From positions 1 to 29,200 of IMG/VR virus record IMGVR_UViG_3300027977_000149: a stretch of DNA of 29,200 nt, one strand, 5' to 3'. Below the pieces are notes generated by a model that was not told where the DNA came from, did no database searches, and saw nothing but the letters and a program-made list of their open reading frames with translations. This document shows positions 1-8,577 of this stretch, in pieces. A program made the position numbers and the translations under genes. This DNA is from a virus. Within the stretch, counting starts at the first letter, position 1; the number at the start of each line of letters is the position of its first letter.

Positions 1-3000
1 TGGTATGCATAAATTTGATCTTGCTTAATACGAATTTGTTCTTGTAAAGGAATTCTTGCTTGTTCTAATGCATAAATCTGATCTTGTTTAGCAAGAATTT
101 GTGCCTGTACCGCTTCACGCTGCTCTTCTAAATTAAATACTTGTTGACTAATAGCAAACTGACGTTGTTCTACCTGTACTCTTGTCATTCCCTGACGTGT
201 ACGCAAAGCCTCTAATTGAGCCTGACGTGCAGCATCTATGGTTCCAGAAGCCCTTTCTGATGCCGAAGCAGCGGCTTGCGCTCTTGCTTCCTGTGCAGCC
301 TGTGCAGCAGCAGAAATATCTCCTTGAGTTAAAGCGTCTGCAATACTAAGTTGTGATTTTTGTTGAGCAGCAATCTCTTGATTAATATCAGATATTCTAC
401 TTAAGGCCTCTTCTTGTGCATCATATTTGCTGTTAATTTCTTCAGCAGCACGATCCATTAATTCAAGTTCATTAGATAAGTCAGATGCTTCTTCTTGTAA
501 TGCAGCAATTGGACGCTCAAATCCAAGTTCAATGCTGCGTTGCATTGCTTCAATATCAGCCTGTAGTCCAGAAATAGGTCTATCAAAACTAATCTCTATC
601 TGTCTTTCAATAGAATTAATTTGTTCACTAAGTTGTTCAATAGGTCTTTCAAAATTTAATTCAATATTGCGCTGCAAATCAGCAATTTGTTCTTGGAATG
701 CCTCTATTGGTCTAGAAAGATTTAATTCTGTTTTTCTTTGTAAAGATTCAATATCTCTTTCATATCCGTCAACAACTGCCTGAACTTTATCTACAGCAGC
801 CTGTGCTGCCTCCACTTCCTTTTCAGCATTTGTAATTTTAGGCTTATATTCACGCTGTACTGCTCTTTCAAGAAATCCAAATAATTCATCTGCTTTACGC
901 TGTAACTCTGCTTCTGCATCATCTTCACTAAAACCAAGAATAAGATCAATCCTTTTAATTTCTGGTATTTGTTCAATATATTTGGCAAGTTCTTTAGAGT
1001 TTAATACACCATCTTGTAGGTCTTTTATAAACGCCCTTGCTAAATCTGGATCAGAAAATATTGCTTTAATATCTTCAGACTTCAGCCCCATGCCTTCTAG
1101 CAGTGGAAGGATTTCAGCAAATTGTTTCTTTAGATTTAGTTCTGCGGTTCTTCCTTCAAAGAATTTAAGAAGTTCACTGCTCAATAGTTCTCTATTTACA
1201 TCTTTAATTAATTTAAGAAGTTCTTTCCATTGTGGCGTTCCTACTTTTGTTGTAGCAATAGCAGCGGCCAGAATTGGATTAGATGCTATCTCAAATGCTC
1301 TTCCAGTTTCAACACCAGCCTTTTTTAGTTTAGCAAAAGCATCTTGTGACTTAATTAATTGTTTTCTTTGTTCTTTTAATTCCTCAATGGCTTTTTGATA
1401 TACAGATTTTTCACCACCGCCACCACCGCCACCGCCCAATTCTTTAGCAACAAGTTCACGAATTTCTTTAAGGCTGGCAATTTCTTCTTTAATTCTTCTT
1501 CTTACTCTGCTTGCTGCTCTTTGTGCTCCACCATCTAAAGATTCTTCTGCCATTTCAAGTGCTGCAATCATGGCTGGTGTAATTGTTGTAACACCAAGCA
1601 TTGCAGCCTCAACTAATAATAACTGATTTGATGTATTTTTTAATCCTGCTGCACTCTTTGCTAGTTCTCCAGGAAGATTTTTAAACACTTCCCCCATTAA
1701 AAGAGCGGCCTGTGGCTTTGGCATGTTAGAAACTGCTTTAGAAATATTACCAAAACTTTGATCAAACTGCTTTGCTGTTATTGTGCCAGTTTCTAGTTGA
1801 CCAGAAATACCATTTAATATTCCAACTACTGATTTAGAAACAGTTGAAACAGTCTTTTTTAAGTCTTTGGAGAGTGTTTGTTTTGTCCAAGTTACCACTT
1901 CTCCAGTAGCCCTATTTATTGCACTCTGTGTTTCTTCCGTATACCCTGCAGAAAAATCTTTTCCTAAAAAACTGCCTAGATCAGCAATATTCTTTTTTAA
2001 TGTTGCTTGTCCTTGATCAGTTCCTAAATCTATGCTTGCAAAATCAAACTTAAGATCAACTTTTCCAGATTCTTCTTGAAGAGCCTGAATAATATTTGTA
2101 ACTTGTTCTTTTGCAAAACCTTTGCCTTTAAGTTGTATTGCAAGTGAATTGAAAACTAGTTCTGCCTCTTCGGTAGTTGCCTGTCTTAGTGCTTTTATGT
2201 CATTTTCAAATTGCTTTAAGAAGTCCTGATTAGACCTTAACTCATCAATCCTTGTTCTTTCTTCTCTATTTACTACTAGAGATGGACCAGTTCTTTCTAA
2301 TGCAGTTGTTTGTGGAACTACCCCAAAAATATCACCTAAAGTTTTTAATTTATTTTTAGTTAATAAAGCAGCATCTCCAAGACCTTCGATTGTCAACCTT
2401 TCTTTTTCTCTCCAAGCATTTACGCCTCTTATAACTGATGCAGTTGTTGCAATTGCTGTTATTGCCAACCCAATTGGACCTAAAAATCTTGCAATCGCTT
2501 TACCAAAATTAAAAAGATTAGGGAGTAGTTTTTTAATACCCCCAGCAAACAGGGTTGAATTAAATGCCATTTTTTTAGTGGCAGTATTTCCTATTAGTAG
2601 GCCTGCAGCAGAAGCCCTATCCGATGCTAACTTTAAGAACTGTGTTTGTGTAAGCATTTGTGTAACTGACATTAATGCAAACATTGCAAGATTTAATTTT
2701 GAAACGGTACCCGCAAATTCTCCTAATTTACCACCACTCATTGATGCTAATCCAGATAAAGATCCAAGAGCAAAAGTTCCACTCATTAAGCCTCTATTAA
2801 GGCCAGTCATTCTGTCTTGGAAAGATTTGGCAGATGCAACCATGTCATTTGCAGACTTTTTTGTTGCTTCTGAAATAACTGCAGCATTGGCAACTTGTGA
2901 AACTGATACTCCATCATTAGTTTTTTTAATATCAAAGTCTGTTCCTGGTGTAATTACTCCAGTACCTGCACTACGTCTAGTTCTTGTTACTGCACCCTCT

Positions 3001-6000
3001 CTTGCTTTTTCATATGCAGTTCCATCATCATTTCCATCTTTAGGTGCAAGTGGATGTGGGCTTGTTCTTTGACGTGATTCAACATAAATATCTTTTAAGC
3101 CACTTTTTTCTACGCCAAGTTTATATGATTCTCCTGTTTTAAGTCCTGCAAGTTCTGCTTCTTTTTGGAACTCTGCAGTAAATTTTGCAATATCTCCTCT
3201 TAATGAGGCGAGTCTAATTTTTACTTCATCAGAAAATTGAGCATAAACGGCAGCAGCATTAGCAGATGTAAGACCAAGTTGTTCTGCCATTGGGTTTGTA
3301 ATTTTAAATCTTGCTTTTTCTTGGTATGGCACATTTCCAGCGCCAGCCATTTCTTCCATTCCACCAAAATAAGCACCAGATTTTCTAAATTTAAAATAAG
3401 GGTCTTTGCTTAAGGCAACACGAGAATCTGTTCTTGGGTCTGTTAAAGCGGTGGCCTGACGCATTCTGGCTTGTGCATCTTTTACACGCTGATCTGTTCT
3501 TGCAACTTCATTATACGCATCACTAATTAATTTATCTAAATCTTCAGCAGTTACCTCAGTAATATCTCCAAGTTTGTCAAAACCTGTTTTGATTTCTTCT
3601 GTAACTCTCTTGTTAATTATTTTAATTTCTTCTACTGATACCCCCGCACTTTTAAGTTGACGCTGAAGTTCAATATCTCGTACTTCTCCACGTTCAATTA
3701 GATCTCTACGAGCAAGCCCAACATCTGCTTTCTTTCCACTTCCAGTTCTACCAACTGCACGATTAAGTTCTGTAGAAGTAGCAATAACTTCATTGCTAAA
3801 TACTGTAAATACTCTATCTAGCCCACCCTCTACTTCTGCAACCATCGTTCTGATTTGTCTAGCAAAAGCAGTGTTAAGACCTTCTACTATTGCTAAAAGT
3901 TCTTTACCAGACCTATATGCACTGCCACCAAAATGTGCAGCAGCAAAACCTCCAGGTATGTCAACGGCTGTTCCAGTTCCTTTACCAGTTCTGTATCCAG
4001 GAATATTTCCAGCAATCATTCCATCAATAAGTGCGCCATACTTCTTTGTCATATCTGCAGGAATAACCGCTTCTCCTGGAGTTAGCATTGCAGGAACAGT
4101 ATCTTTGTTTCCACTTCCTGGAACTACAACAACACCTTTATTATATTTCTTTGGTGGCATCATCATGCCAGGATTACGTTGTGCAAATTGTTGTAATGCT
4201 GCTAGAGCATTACGATATTCATTAGCAAGATTTCTTATAGCCCCTGCTTCAGCATTAAATGTTTGTGTAAGTCTTGCATGTGATTGATCTAGTGAGTGAG
4301 CAACTGCAGCAGCCCTTTGTTGTTCTACCGTTAAATAATCTGTTTGTTCTCCAAGAATTTGTGTCTGACCAGTTAATCTTAGATATCCTTGACGTAGTAC
4401 CAGCAATCCTTTAGCACCGTTTGCCAAAGCATTCATCAATAAACCAAATGTCATAAGCGCTACTGGACCTATTGCACCAATTGCAACTGTTAAAACAACT
4501 ATTGCTTTCTTTACCCCAGATGAAAGATTGTCAAATCTTTCTAATATTCCGCCTACAAATTCTAATATTGGAGTAACTGCTTGAAGAAATGCTTCTCCTA
4601 CTGGAATTAATGCAAGTTTTAGATCTTCTACAGATTTACGAAACTTAATCATTCCAGAGTCAGCAGTCATACCTAATTCTGACTCAGCCATTCTTGCTAA
4701 TTCTTCAGTTGATGCTGTTGTTAAATCAATTACCCTAGATGCCTGATTTCCATCTTGAATAACATTTTGAAATAATGTAGATAAACGTGCTAATTGGAAT
4801 TTACCAAACAATTGCTCAATTGCTCTTTGTCTATTTAAATCTGTCAAACTATCAAGAGCAGTAGCAAATTCAATAACTGTTTGTTTTACGTTTCCTGCAT
4901 TTCTGTTTACAATGGAATCAATATCAATTCCAAAGCCCTTCATCATATCTCTTGCTTTGTCTGTAGGATTAATCAAAGATGCAAGACCAGACTTTAGTGC
5001 GTTAGCACCTTCAGATGCATTAACACCGCCTTCTTTCATAGCAGTTAAGAAGAATGCTAAATCTTTTACATCTCCTCCAAGTTGTTTTACAACTGGTGCT
5101 GCTTTAGGAATAGCCGTAGTAATGTCGTCAAGAGATACAACAGTTTGATTCTCTACTGCGTTTAGAAAATTAATTGCCTCTGCTAATTCTTCAGACTGTA
5201 ACTGAAAAGCATTTTGCAAAGAAATTGTTGTTTCAAGTGCCTTTTGTTGATCAAGTTGTCCAAGAATTTGAAGCCTTGTTGCCTCTGTTACTTGCCTTTG
5301 TAAATCTAAACCTTGAAAACCCGCTGCTGCAGCGTCTGCTGCTAGGCTAACAGTTTGAGAAACTGCAATACCGTATCTAGTAAATGATTGTCCTAAAGCC
5401 TCTATATCAGCAAGTGCTTGCTGTCTTTCTGCTTCTGGAGTAAATAAATCTCCGTATACCTTTCTAAATTTAATGGCAGCAGTTTCCATATCCATAAATG
5501 TTTTTGATGCTGTCATTCCAAGAGTTGCTAGTGGTAAGGTAAAGCCAACCATCAACTGACGACCAGCCCACTGTGTATTTTTACCAAAATTTAAAAGATT
5601 TGTAGAGCCCTGTTTTACTAGTTGATTAAATAAAGATTGTCTTTGCGCTGCCATCTGTAACTGAGTTGACATTTTTGACATGTCAAGTTCATTTGGCATA
5701 ATCGCAATTGCTCGCATTGCACCACTTGCATCACGCCCCATCTTAACATACTGAGTTTGAAGACGTTTTACATTTTGTTCTGCTACTTTATTTATTGTGT
5801 CAAATTCAGAAGTAAATAACTTACCAAATGTTTTTGTTGATGCACCAGCAAAGCGGAAGTATTCCCGCATTGAAAACTTGTTTTTTTCTAAAGAATCAGT
5901 AAAAGACTCTGCTGTTGTTTTAACAGTTCGTAATTCTGCAGAAAAAGATCCAATAGCATTTATGCTATTAAGGAAATTCTTCTGCAGATCACGTTGTGCC

Positions 6001-6131
6001 AGTCCAGCGGTTTCGCTGCTTCTAGCAATTGATGTATGAAATTGTGAGATCTGACGCTGTAATGCTTTTAGTTGTGCTAATGCATTCGACGTATCAATAT
6101 TAACGCCAATATTAGCATTAACGTCAGCCAC
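1..6131 (-). CDS. Tail tape measure protein (3' end beyond window)
   Basis: This frame stays open from a GTG at 6131 to the left edge, about 2043 codons without a stop, so the C-terminus is missing. The GTG was chosen because AGAGGTGAG lies just upstream; the protein begins VADVNANIGVNIDTSNALAQ. Tape measure proteins set tail length and fill the tail tube before DNA ejection. The N-terminal few hundred residues contain the TP901/PhageMin_Tail-like stretch GRQLMVGFTLPLATLG, followed by hydrophobic helical segments. A second typical motif, DTVPAMLTPGEAVIPADM, lies near 4040-4110. The rest is Ala/Gln/Glu/Lys-rich helix, with a Gly run (eight glycines) near 1420-1435, a 22-residue repeat at 427-785, and a Gln/Glu/Arg coiled coil to the window edge. 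No peptidase or lysozyme domain was noticed in the visible part. It lies 17 nt after a tail chaperone gene, the standard order for siphophages. Confidence 0.95.
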   Translation of the reverse strand, partial: MADVNANIGVNIDTSNALAQLKALQRQISQFHTSIARSSETAGLAQRDLQKNFLNSINAIGSFSAELRTVKTTAESFTDSLEKNKFSMREYFRFAGASTKTFGKLFTSEFDTINKVAEQNVKRLQTQYVKMGRDASGAMRAIAIMPNELDMSKMSTQLQMAAQRQSLFNQLVKQGSTNLLNFGKNTQWAGRQLMVGFTLPLATLGMTASKTFMDMETAAIKFRKVYGDLFTPEAERQQALADIEALGQSFTRYGIAVSQTVSLAADAAAAGFQGLDLQRQVTEATRLQILGQLDQQKALETTISLQNAFQLQSEELAEAINFLNAVENQTVVSLDDITTAIPKAAPVVKQLGGDVKDLAFFLTAMKEGGVNASEGANALKSGLASLINPTDKARDMMKGFGIDIDSIVNRNAGNVKQTVIEFATALDSLTDLNRQRAIEQLFGKFQLARLSTLFQNVIQDGNQASRVIDLTTASTEELARMAESELGMTADSGMIKFRKSVEDLKLALIPVGEAFLQAVTPILEFVGGILERFDNLSSGVKKAIVVLTVAIGAIGPVALMTFGLLMNALANGAKGLLVLRQGYLRLTGQTQILGEQTDYLTVEQQRAAAVAHSLDQSHARLTQTFNAEAGAIRNLANEYRNALAALQQFAQRNPGMMMPPKKYNKGVVVVPGSGNKDTVPAMLTPGEAVIPADMTKKYGALIDGMIAGNIPGYRTGKGTGTAVDIPGGFAAAHFGGSAYRSGKELLAIVEGLNTAFARQIRTMVAEVEGGLDRVFTVFSNEVIATSTELNRAVGRTGSGKKADVGLARRDLIERGEVRDIELQRQLKSAGVSVEEIKIINKRVTEEIKTGFDKLGDITEVTAEDLDKLISDAYNEVARTDQRVKDAQARMRQATALTDPRTDSRVALSKDPYFKFRKSGAYFGGMEEMAGAGNVPYQEKARFKITNPMAEQLGLTSANAAAVYAQFSDEVKIRLASLRGDIAKFTAEFQKEAELAGLKTGESYKLGVEKSGLKDIYVESRQRTSPHPLAPKDGNDDGTAYEKAREGAVTRTRRSAGTGVITPGTDFDIKKTNDGVSVSQVANAAVISEATKKSANDMVASAKSFQDRMTGLNRGLMSGTFALGSLSGLASMSGGKLGEFAGTVSKLNLAMFALMSVTQMLTQTQFLKLASDRASAAGLLIGNTATKKMAFNSTLFAGGIKKLLPNLFNFGKAIARFLGPIGLAITAIATTASVIRGVNAWREKERLTIEGLGDAALLTKNKLKTLGDIFGVVPQTTALERTGPSLVVNREERTRIDELRSNQDFLKQFENDIKALRQATTEEAELVFNSLAIQLKGKGFAKEQVTNIIQALQEESGKVDLKFDFASIDLGTDQGQATLKKNIADLGSFLGKDFSAGYTEETQSAINRATGEVVTWTKQTLSKDLKKTVSTVSKSVVGILNGISGQLETGTITAKQFDQSFGNISKAVSNMPKPQAALLMGEVFKNLPGELAKSAAGLKNTSNQLLLVEAAMLGVTTITPAMIAALEMAEESLDGGAQRAASRVRRRIKEEIASLKEIRELVAKELGGGGGGGGEKSVYQKAIEELKEQRKQLIKSQDAFAKLKKAGVETGRAFEIASNPILAAAIATTKVGTPQWKELLKLIKDVNRELLSSELLKFFEGRTAELNLKKQFAEILPLLEGMGLKSEDIKAIFSDPDLARAFIKDLQDGVLNSKELAKYIEQIPEIKRIDLILGFSEDDAEAELQRKADELFGFLERAVQREYKPKITNAEKEVEAAQAAVDKVQAVVDGYERDIESLQRKTELNLSRPIEAFQEQIADLQRNIELNFERPIEQLSEQINSIERQIEISFDRPISGLQADIEAMQRSIELGFERPIAALQEEASDLSNELELMDRAAEEINSKYDAQEEALSRISDINQEIAAQQKSQLSIADALTQGDISAAAQAAQEARAQAAASASERASGTIDAARQAQLEALRTRQGMTRVQVEQRQFAISQQVFNLEEQREAVQAQILAKQDQIYALEQARIPLQEQIRIKQDQIYAY
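511..774 (-). repeat. Four tandem 66-nt (22-aa) repeats in the tape measure gene
   Basis: Anchors reading ggacg, ggtct, ggtct and ggtct occur at 511, 577, 643 and 709, exactly 66 nt apart. In protein each unit resembles FERPIEQLSEQINSIERQIE, with a conserved (F/L)-x-R-P-I start and a heptad-like helix. Degenerate edges extend the array to about 427-785. The units differ in sequence, so this is an old protein repeat and not a recent slippage product. Each unit probably adds a fixed rise of helix. Confidence 0.85.
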
Positions 6132-6148
6132 TTCTCACCTCTTTAGTT

Positions 6149-6463
6149 TTAGTTGCTAAGAGCGTCTTCAGCAGCAGCAAGTTGTGTACCTGATGCAGCC
6201 TCAACAATCTTATATACGGTTGGCAGATCCAGAATATCCTCAAGTTTTGAGAGATCGGCCAACTCTGGCTTGTATTGCTGCATTGCAATTGCAACGCATT
6301 CTACAAGAAGAGTCATAGACTTCTCGTTATCATCCGCCACCGCTGCAACTCCCTCAAACTTCTTCATAAAAGGACGAAGAAGAGAAATTTTTAGAGGGCG
6401 AACTGAGATTTTTGTCCCGTCCATAAGCGTGAGTTCTTTAGACTCATGCACAGTTGTTGCCAT
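6149..6463 (-). CDS. Tail assembly chaperone, short paralogue
   Basis: This 104-aa protein starts at ATG 6463 behind AGGAGG (6469-6474). It lies between the longer chaperone-like gene and the tape measure, the usual place for lambda G/GT-type chaperones, which coat the tape measure protein and recruit tail tube subunits in the cytoplasm. Its N-terminal 40 residues align without gaps to the upstream gene: both begin MAT, share LxDGT, and continue with PLKI-LR-FM--FE-V. Both later have an LDLPT-YKI segment. It lacks the C-terminal half of the longer protein. A consensus extended -10 in the short intergenic gap suggests it is also transcribed on its own. Assignment is by position and similarity to the neighbour; chaperones diverge fast. 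Confidence 0.75.
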   Translation of the reverse strand: MATTVHESKELTLMDGTKISVRPLKISLLRPFMKKFEGVAAVADDNEKSMTLLVECVAIAMQQYKPELADLSKLEDILDLPTVYKIVEAASGTQLAAAEDALSN

Positions 6464-6489
6464 TATTTCCTCCTATATAGGTTATGTTA

Positions 6490-6498
6490 ATTATAGCA
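6490..6498 (-). promoter_or_regulatory. Extended -10 promoter TGCTATAAT for the short chaperone gene
   Basis: TGCTATAAT is read on the minus strand in the 55-bp gap between the two chaperone genes. The predicted transcript would start about 20 nt before the ATG and include the AGGAGG ribosome site. No clear -35 is visible, as is common for extended -10 promoters. Confidence 0.55.
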
Positions 6499-6518
6499 CA
6501 AAACGCTGTTTTTTTAAA

Positions 6519-7232
6519 TTAAGATTTCATAACAGATGGGTCTCTCATATCATCATAATCGATACCCATATTTATACCAAACCCTACTTTTCTAGCATTT
6601 TCTCCTTGTAGTGCCAGGATATCATTGCTATCTTTTGCACTACCCTTGCTAAATACCCTGGCTTTCATGTCTTCCCATTCTTTTTGACCACGCTCAGCGC
6701 CAGTAGCCTTGTCTAAATCTACCCCCTGTATTGCAGCCAAAAATTTTCTTTCCTGATAATCAAGGTCCCTTTTGCTTTCCAATGTTGTTAATAATTCGGG
6801 CATTGATAAAGACTTTTCTAATTCATGATAATCTTTCCATATACCCAATAAAAATACCTCTGACTCTAACTTTGCCAAATCTAAATCATCCCATGTATTA
6901 CCACTAGTAGTTGCTTGTTTGGTAACTGTTTCTTCTGATTGTTGGTTTATTTTAATACCCGCTGAAATGTCTAAAATTTTATAGATTGTTGGAAGATCTA
7001 AATTATCCTCAATATCTTCAGTTGTTTTTGATATTTGTGGATAGTATTGTTTCATGCATATCCTTGCACACTCTGTTAATTTTTCAATAGCCTCATCATC
7101 ACCTTTTGATTGTTTTACATCTTCAAAGGCAACCATAAATTCTCTAAGGTATTTTATCTTTAATGGAGTTATTTCTAATTCTGTACCGTCAATTAAAAAA
7201 ATATTTCCACTCTTGTATATTTCTGTAGCCAT
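6519..7232 (-). CDS. Tail assembly chaperone, long form (GT-like)
   Basis: A 237-aa protein begins MATEIYKSGN at ATG 7232. A longer in-frame TTG start exists at 7256, but it lies next to the terminator stem, and the ATG aligns exactly with the start of the shorter paralogue. Residues 1 to about 110 match the short chaperone. The remainder, containing EKSLSMPELLTTLESKRDLD and an acidic C-terminus ending in PSVMKS, looks like the T-type extension that other siphophages attach by -1 frameshifting. Here the extended form is an uninterrupted ORF and the short form is a separate downstream gene. It follows the major tail protein and its hairpin terminator, so its expression depends on read-through or on an undetected promoter. 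Confidence 0.75.
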   Translation of the reverse strand: MATEIYKSGNIFLIDGTELEITPLKIKYLREFMVAFEDVKQSKGDDEAIEKLTECARICMKQYYPQISKTTEDIEDNLDLPTIYKILDISAGIKINQQSEETVTKQATTSGNTWDDLDLAKLESEVFLLGIWKDYHELEKSLSMPELLTTLESKRDLDYQERKFLAAIQGVDLDKATGAERGQKEWEDMKARVFSKGSAKDSNDILALQGENARKVGFGINMGIDYDDMRDPSVMKS

Positions 7233-7254
7233 TTCATCTATTCTATCATACAAC

Positions 7255-7281
7255 AAAACCCACCCCCGTTTAAGGGATGGG
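7255..7281 (-). terminator. Rho-independent terminator after the major tail protein gene
   Basis: On the minus strand CCCATCCC (7281-7274) pairs with the GGGGTGGG portion at 7259-7266 (8 bp, one G-T wobble) around a short loop and is followed directly by TTTTGTTG. This fits a terminator that reduces transcription from the abundant tail tube gene into the chaperone genes. The T-tract is short, so read-through is likely. Confidence 0.65.
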
Positions 7282-7289
7282 CTTGTTAT

Positions 7290-7307
7290 TAATCTAAAAT
7301 TAGATTA
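7290..7307. repeat. 18-bp palindrome TAATCTAAAATTAGATTA
   Basis: The arms TAATCTAA and TTAGATTA flank two A residues. The palindrome begins immediately after the stop codon of the major tail protein and precedes the GC-rich terminator hairpin. It may protect the 3' end of the mRNA or be part of a two-stem terminator. Confidence 0.6.
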
Positions 7308-7943
7308 TTATGATGCTTGAGTCCAAGTACGGTCAATAAGTTTGCCGTATGAAGCACTAGTATCTTCAGGAAGAAGACGGAAGGAAACCTCAAACATGGA
7401 AGGTTCGTCACGCTTTGCGGATACTGTTACATTCTCAATTGAGAGTGCACGGTACGCAGCGTAAACACGCTCTACGTATGCGGAGTCTTCGCAGTCTCCA
7501 GTTCCAGGTCCAACAGCAACAATTCCACGCTCAACTGGGCATTCTCCAATGTCTCCTGCGGAGAGATTAAGAGTTTGTCCTGCTGAAGTAGATTTGGTTC
7601 CTGTTAGTTCGTCGCTTGGGGAAGCAATAGCCAAGAGAAGATTCTCAAGGGTAGCCTCTGCAAAAGCAGTTGCCATATTTACTTGCATTCCTTGCTTGTA
7701 TAACTTAGCAACGTCAAGAAGTTGGTCAACCTGTACTTCACCGAAGTCTGGTTGGAACTGCAATTCAAGACCGTTCATGGTATAACCTACGTTTGTAAAA
7801 TCTGAATCGTCTGCAAGTGTTTCTCTGTAGGACTCTGAAGATGTAAACGCAGGTAGTGTGCCAGCGGTCAATGTTGCGTCAGCAACAAAGAAAGCAGCAG
7901 CACCAACAATAATGTTGTTTGATGTACCACGTGTATATGCCAT
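7308..7943 (-). CDS. Major tail (tube) protein
   Basis: A 211-aa protein starting MAYTRGTSNN at ATG 7943, with AGAGGTGA upstream. Its position between the tail-terminator-like gene and the chaperone/tape measure block, its size, and its Gly/Ser/Thr-rich beta-type composition fit a siphophage tail tube subunit, which polymerises around the tape measure protein. The C-terminal section (residues about 165-211, with SIENVTVSAKRDEPSMFEVS) reads like the strand-rich end of tube proteins. It has its own extended -10 promoter 60 nt upstream and a terminator downstream, consistent with high independent expression. The family assignment rests on context and composition, not on a signature motif. Confidence 0.8.
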   Translation of the reverse strand: MAYTRGTSNNIIVGAAAFFVADATLTAGTLPAFTSSESYRETLADDSDFTNVGYTMNGLELQFQPDFGEVQVDQLLDVAKLYKQGMQVNMATAFAEATLENLLLAIASPSDELTGTKSTSAGQTLNLSAGDIGECPVERGIVAVGPGTGDCEDSAYVERVYAAYRALSIENVTVSAKRDEPSMFEVSFRLLPEDTSASYGKLIDRTWTQAS

Positions 7944-8003
7944 ATTTTCACCTCTACTTTCAATATTTTCTATATTAAGTTTTTGGCGGGTTTCCTCAAC
8001 ATA

Positions 8004-8012
8004 ATTATAACA
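8004..8012 (-). promoter_or_regulatory. Extended -10 promoter TGTTATAAT for the major tail protein
   Basis: TGTTATAAT on the minus strand lies between the neck gene ending at 8019 and the tail tube gene. The predicted leader is about 50 nt, contains no other ORF, and carries the AGAGGTGA ribosome site near its end. Confidence 0.55.
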
Positions 8013-8018
8013 GTGTTT

Positions 8019-8573
8019 TTAGGTATAAGGGTACCCTGGAGGGTTATTTGAGTGATAATCGTATTCTACAATGAGTTTATTTGCGTATACCGTTCGTGCT
8101 GAGGCCAGTTCAAGTAGGTCTCTTGTTTCGTCTGCCTGGTATACCCTGATATTATGAAAGAATATATTAAATGGTAGGGATGCTTGAGACTGTCCAGCAC
8201 ACCAGGCATTTACGTCCTGTGCTGCAGCATCTTCACGGTCTAGGGCATCGCTTATAACTCTATGGGCGTCTGTTATCTTGCTTAGATCTGTGCAATATAA
8301 ATAATAGACTACCTGTTCTCTTTTACGTCTATAAAAAGCATTAGGTCTAAATCTAATTAATCTTTCATACTGAATTAATAGTGGGTCGTCTATTCCTGGA
8401 GCCCCTATGTAGTTTTTAAATACATCTTCTATATTTGTTGGGGTAGTGGGAAAAACAGGAACCATCTGCTCAAAACCACTTAAAATATCAAACATTTTTA
8501 ATTGTTCAACAACATACTGGTTTATAAAAATAGGGGGAAAGGCTGTGTCTGTTATTTTAGATACATATGTCAT
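8019..8573 (-). CDS. Tail terminator / tail completion-like protein
   Basis: A 184-aa protein starting MTYVSKITDTAFPPIFINQY, 4 nt after the upstream stop codon, so probably translationally coupled (no good ribosome site of its own). It is the last gene of the connector set before the major tail protein, where siphophages place the tail terminator that caps the tube and docks to the neck. It has features of that group: an N-terminal amphipathic helix, then central beta-strand segments such as REQVVYYLYC, followed by NIFFHNIRVYQ. It has no membrane segment or catalytic motif. The role is inferred from gene order. Confidence 0.6.
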   Translation of the reverse strand: MTYVSKITDTAFPPIFINQYVVEQLKMFDILSGFEQMVPVFPTTPTNIEDVFKNYIGAPGIDDPLLIQYERLIRFRPNAFYRRKREQVVYYLYCTDLSKITDAHRVISDALDREDAAAQDVNAWCAGQSQASLPFNIFFHNIRVYQADETRDLLELASARTVYANKLIVEYDYHSNNPPGYPYT

Positions 8574-8577
8574 GATA

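Noticed and set aside
427-785. CRISPR-like array
   Set aside because: The 66-nt repeats are degenerate, contiguous, in frame with the tape measure gene, and have no spacers.
427-5148. Plus-strand ORFs of 78-164 codons across the left third
   Set aside because: All are in the same frame offset opposite the continuous tape measure frame, and their low-complexity composition and lack of ribosome sites mark them as antisense shadows.
6464-6620. Classic -1 programmed frameshift in the tail chaperones
   Set aside because: The long form is a single uninterrupted frame and the short form has its own promoter, ribosome site and ATG; no slippery heptamer joins the two genes.
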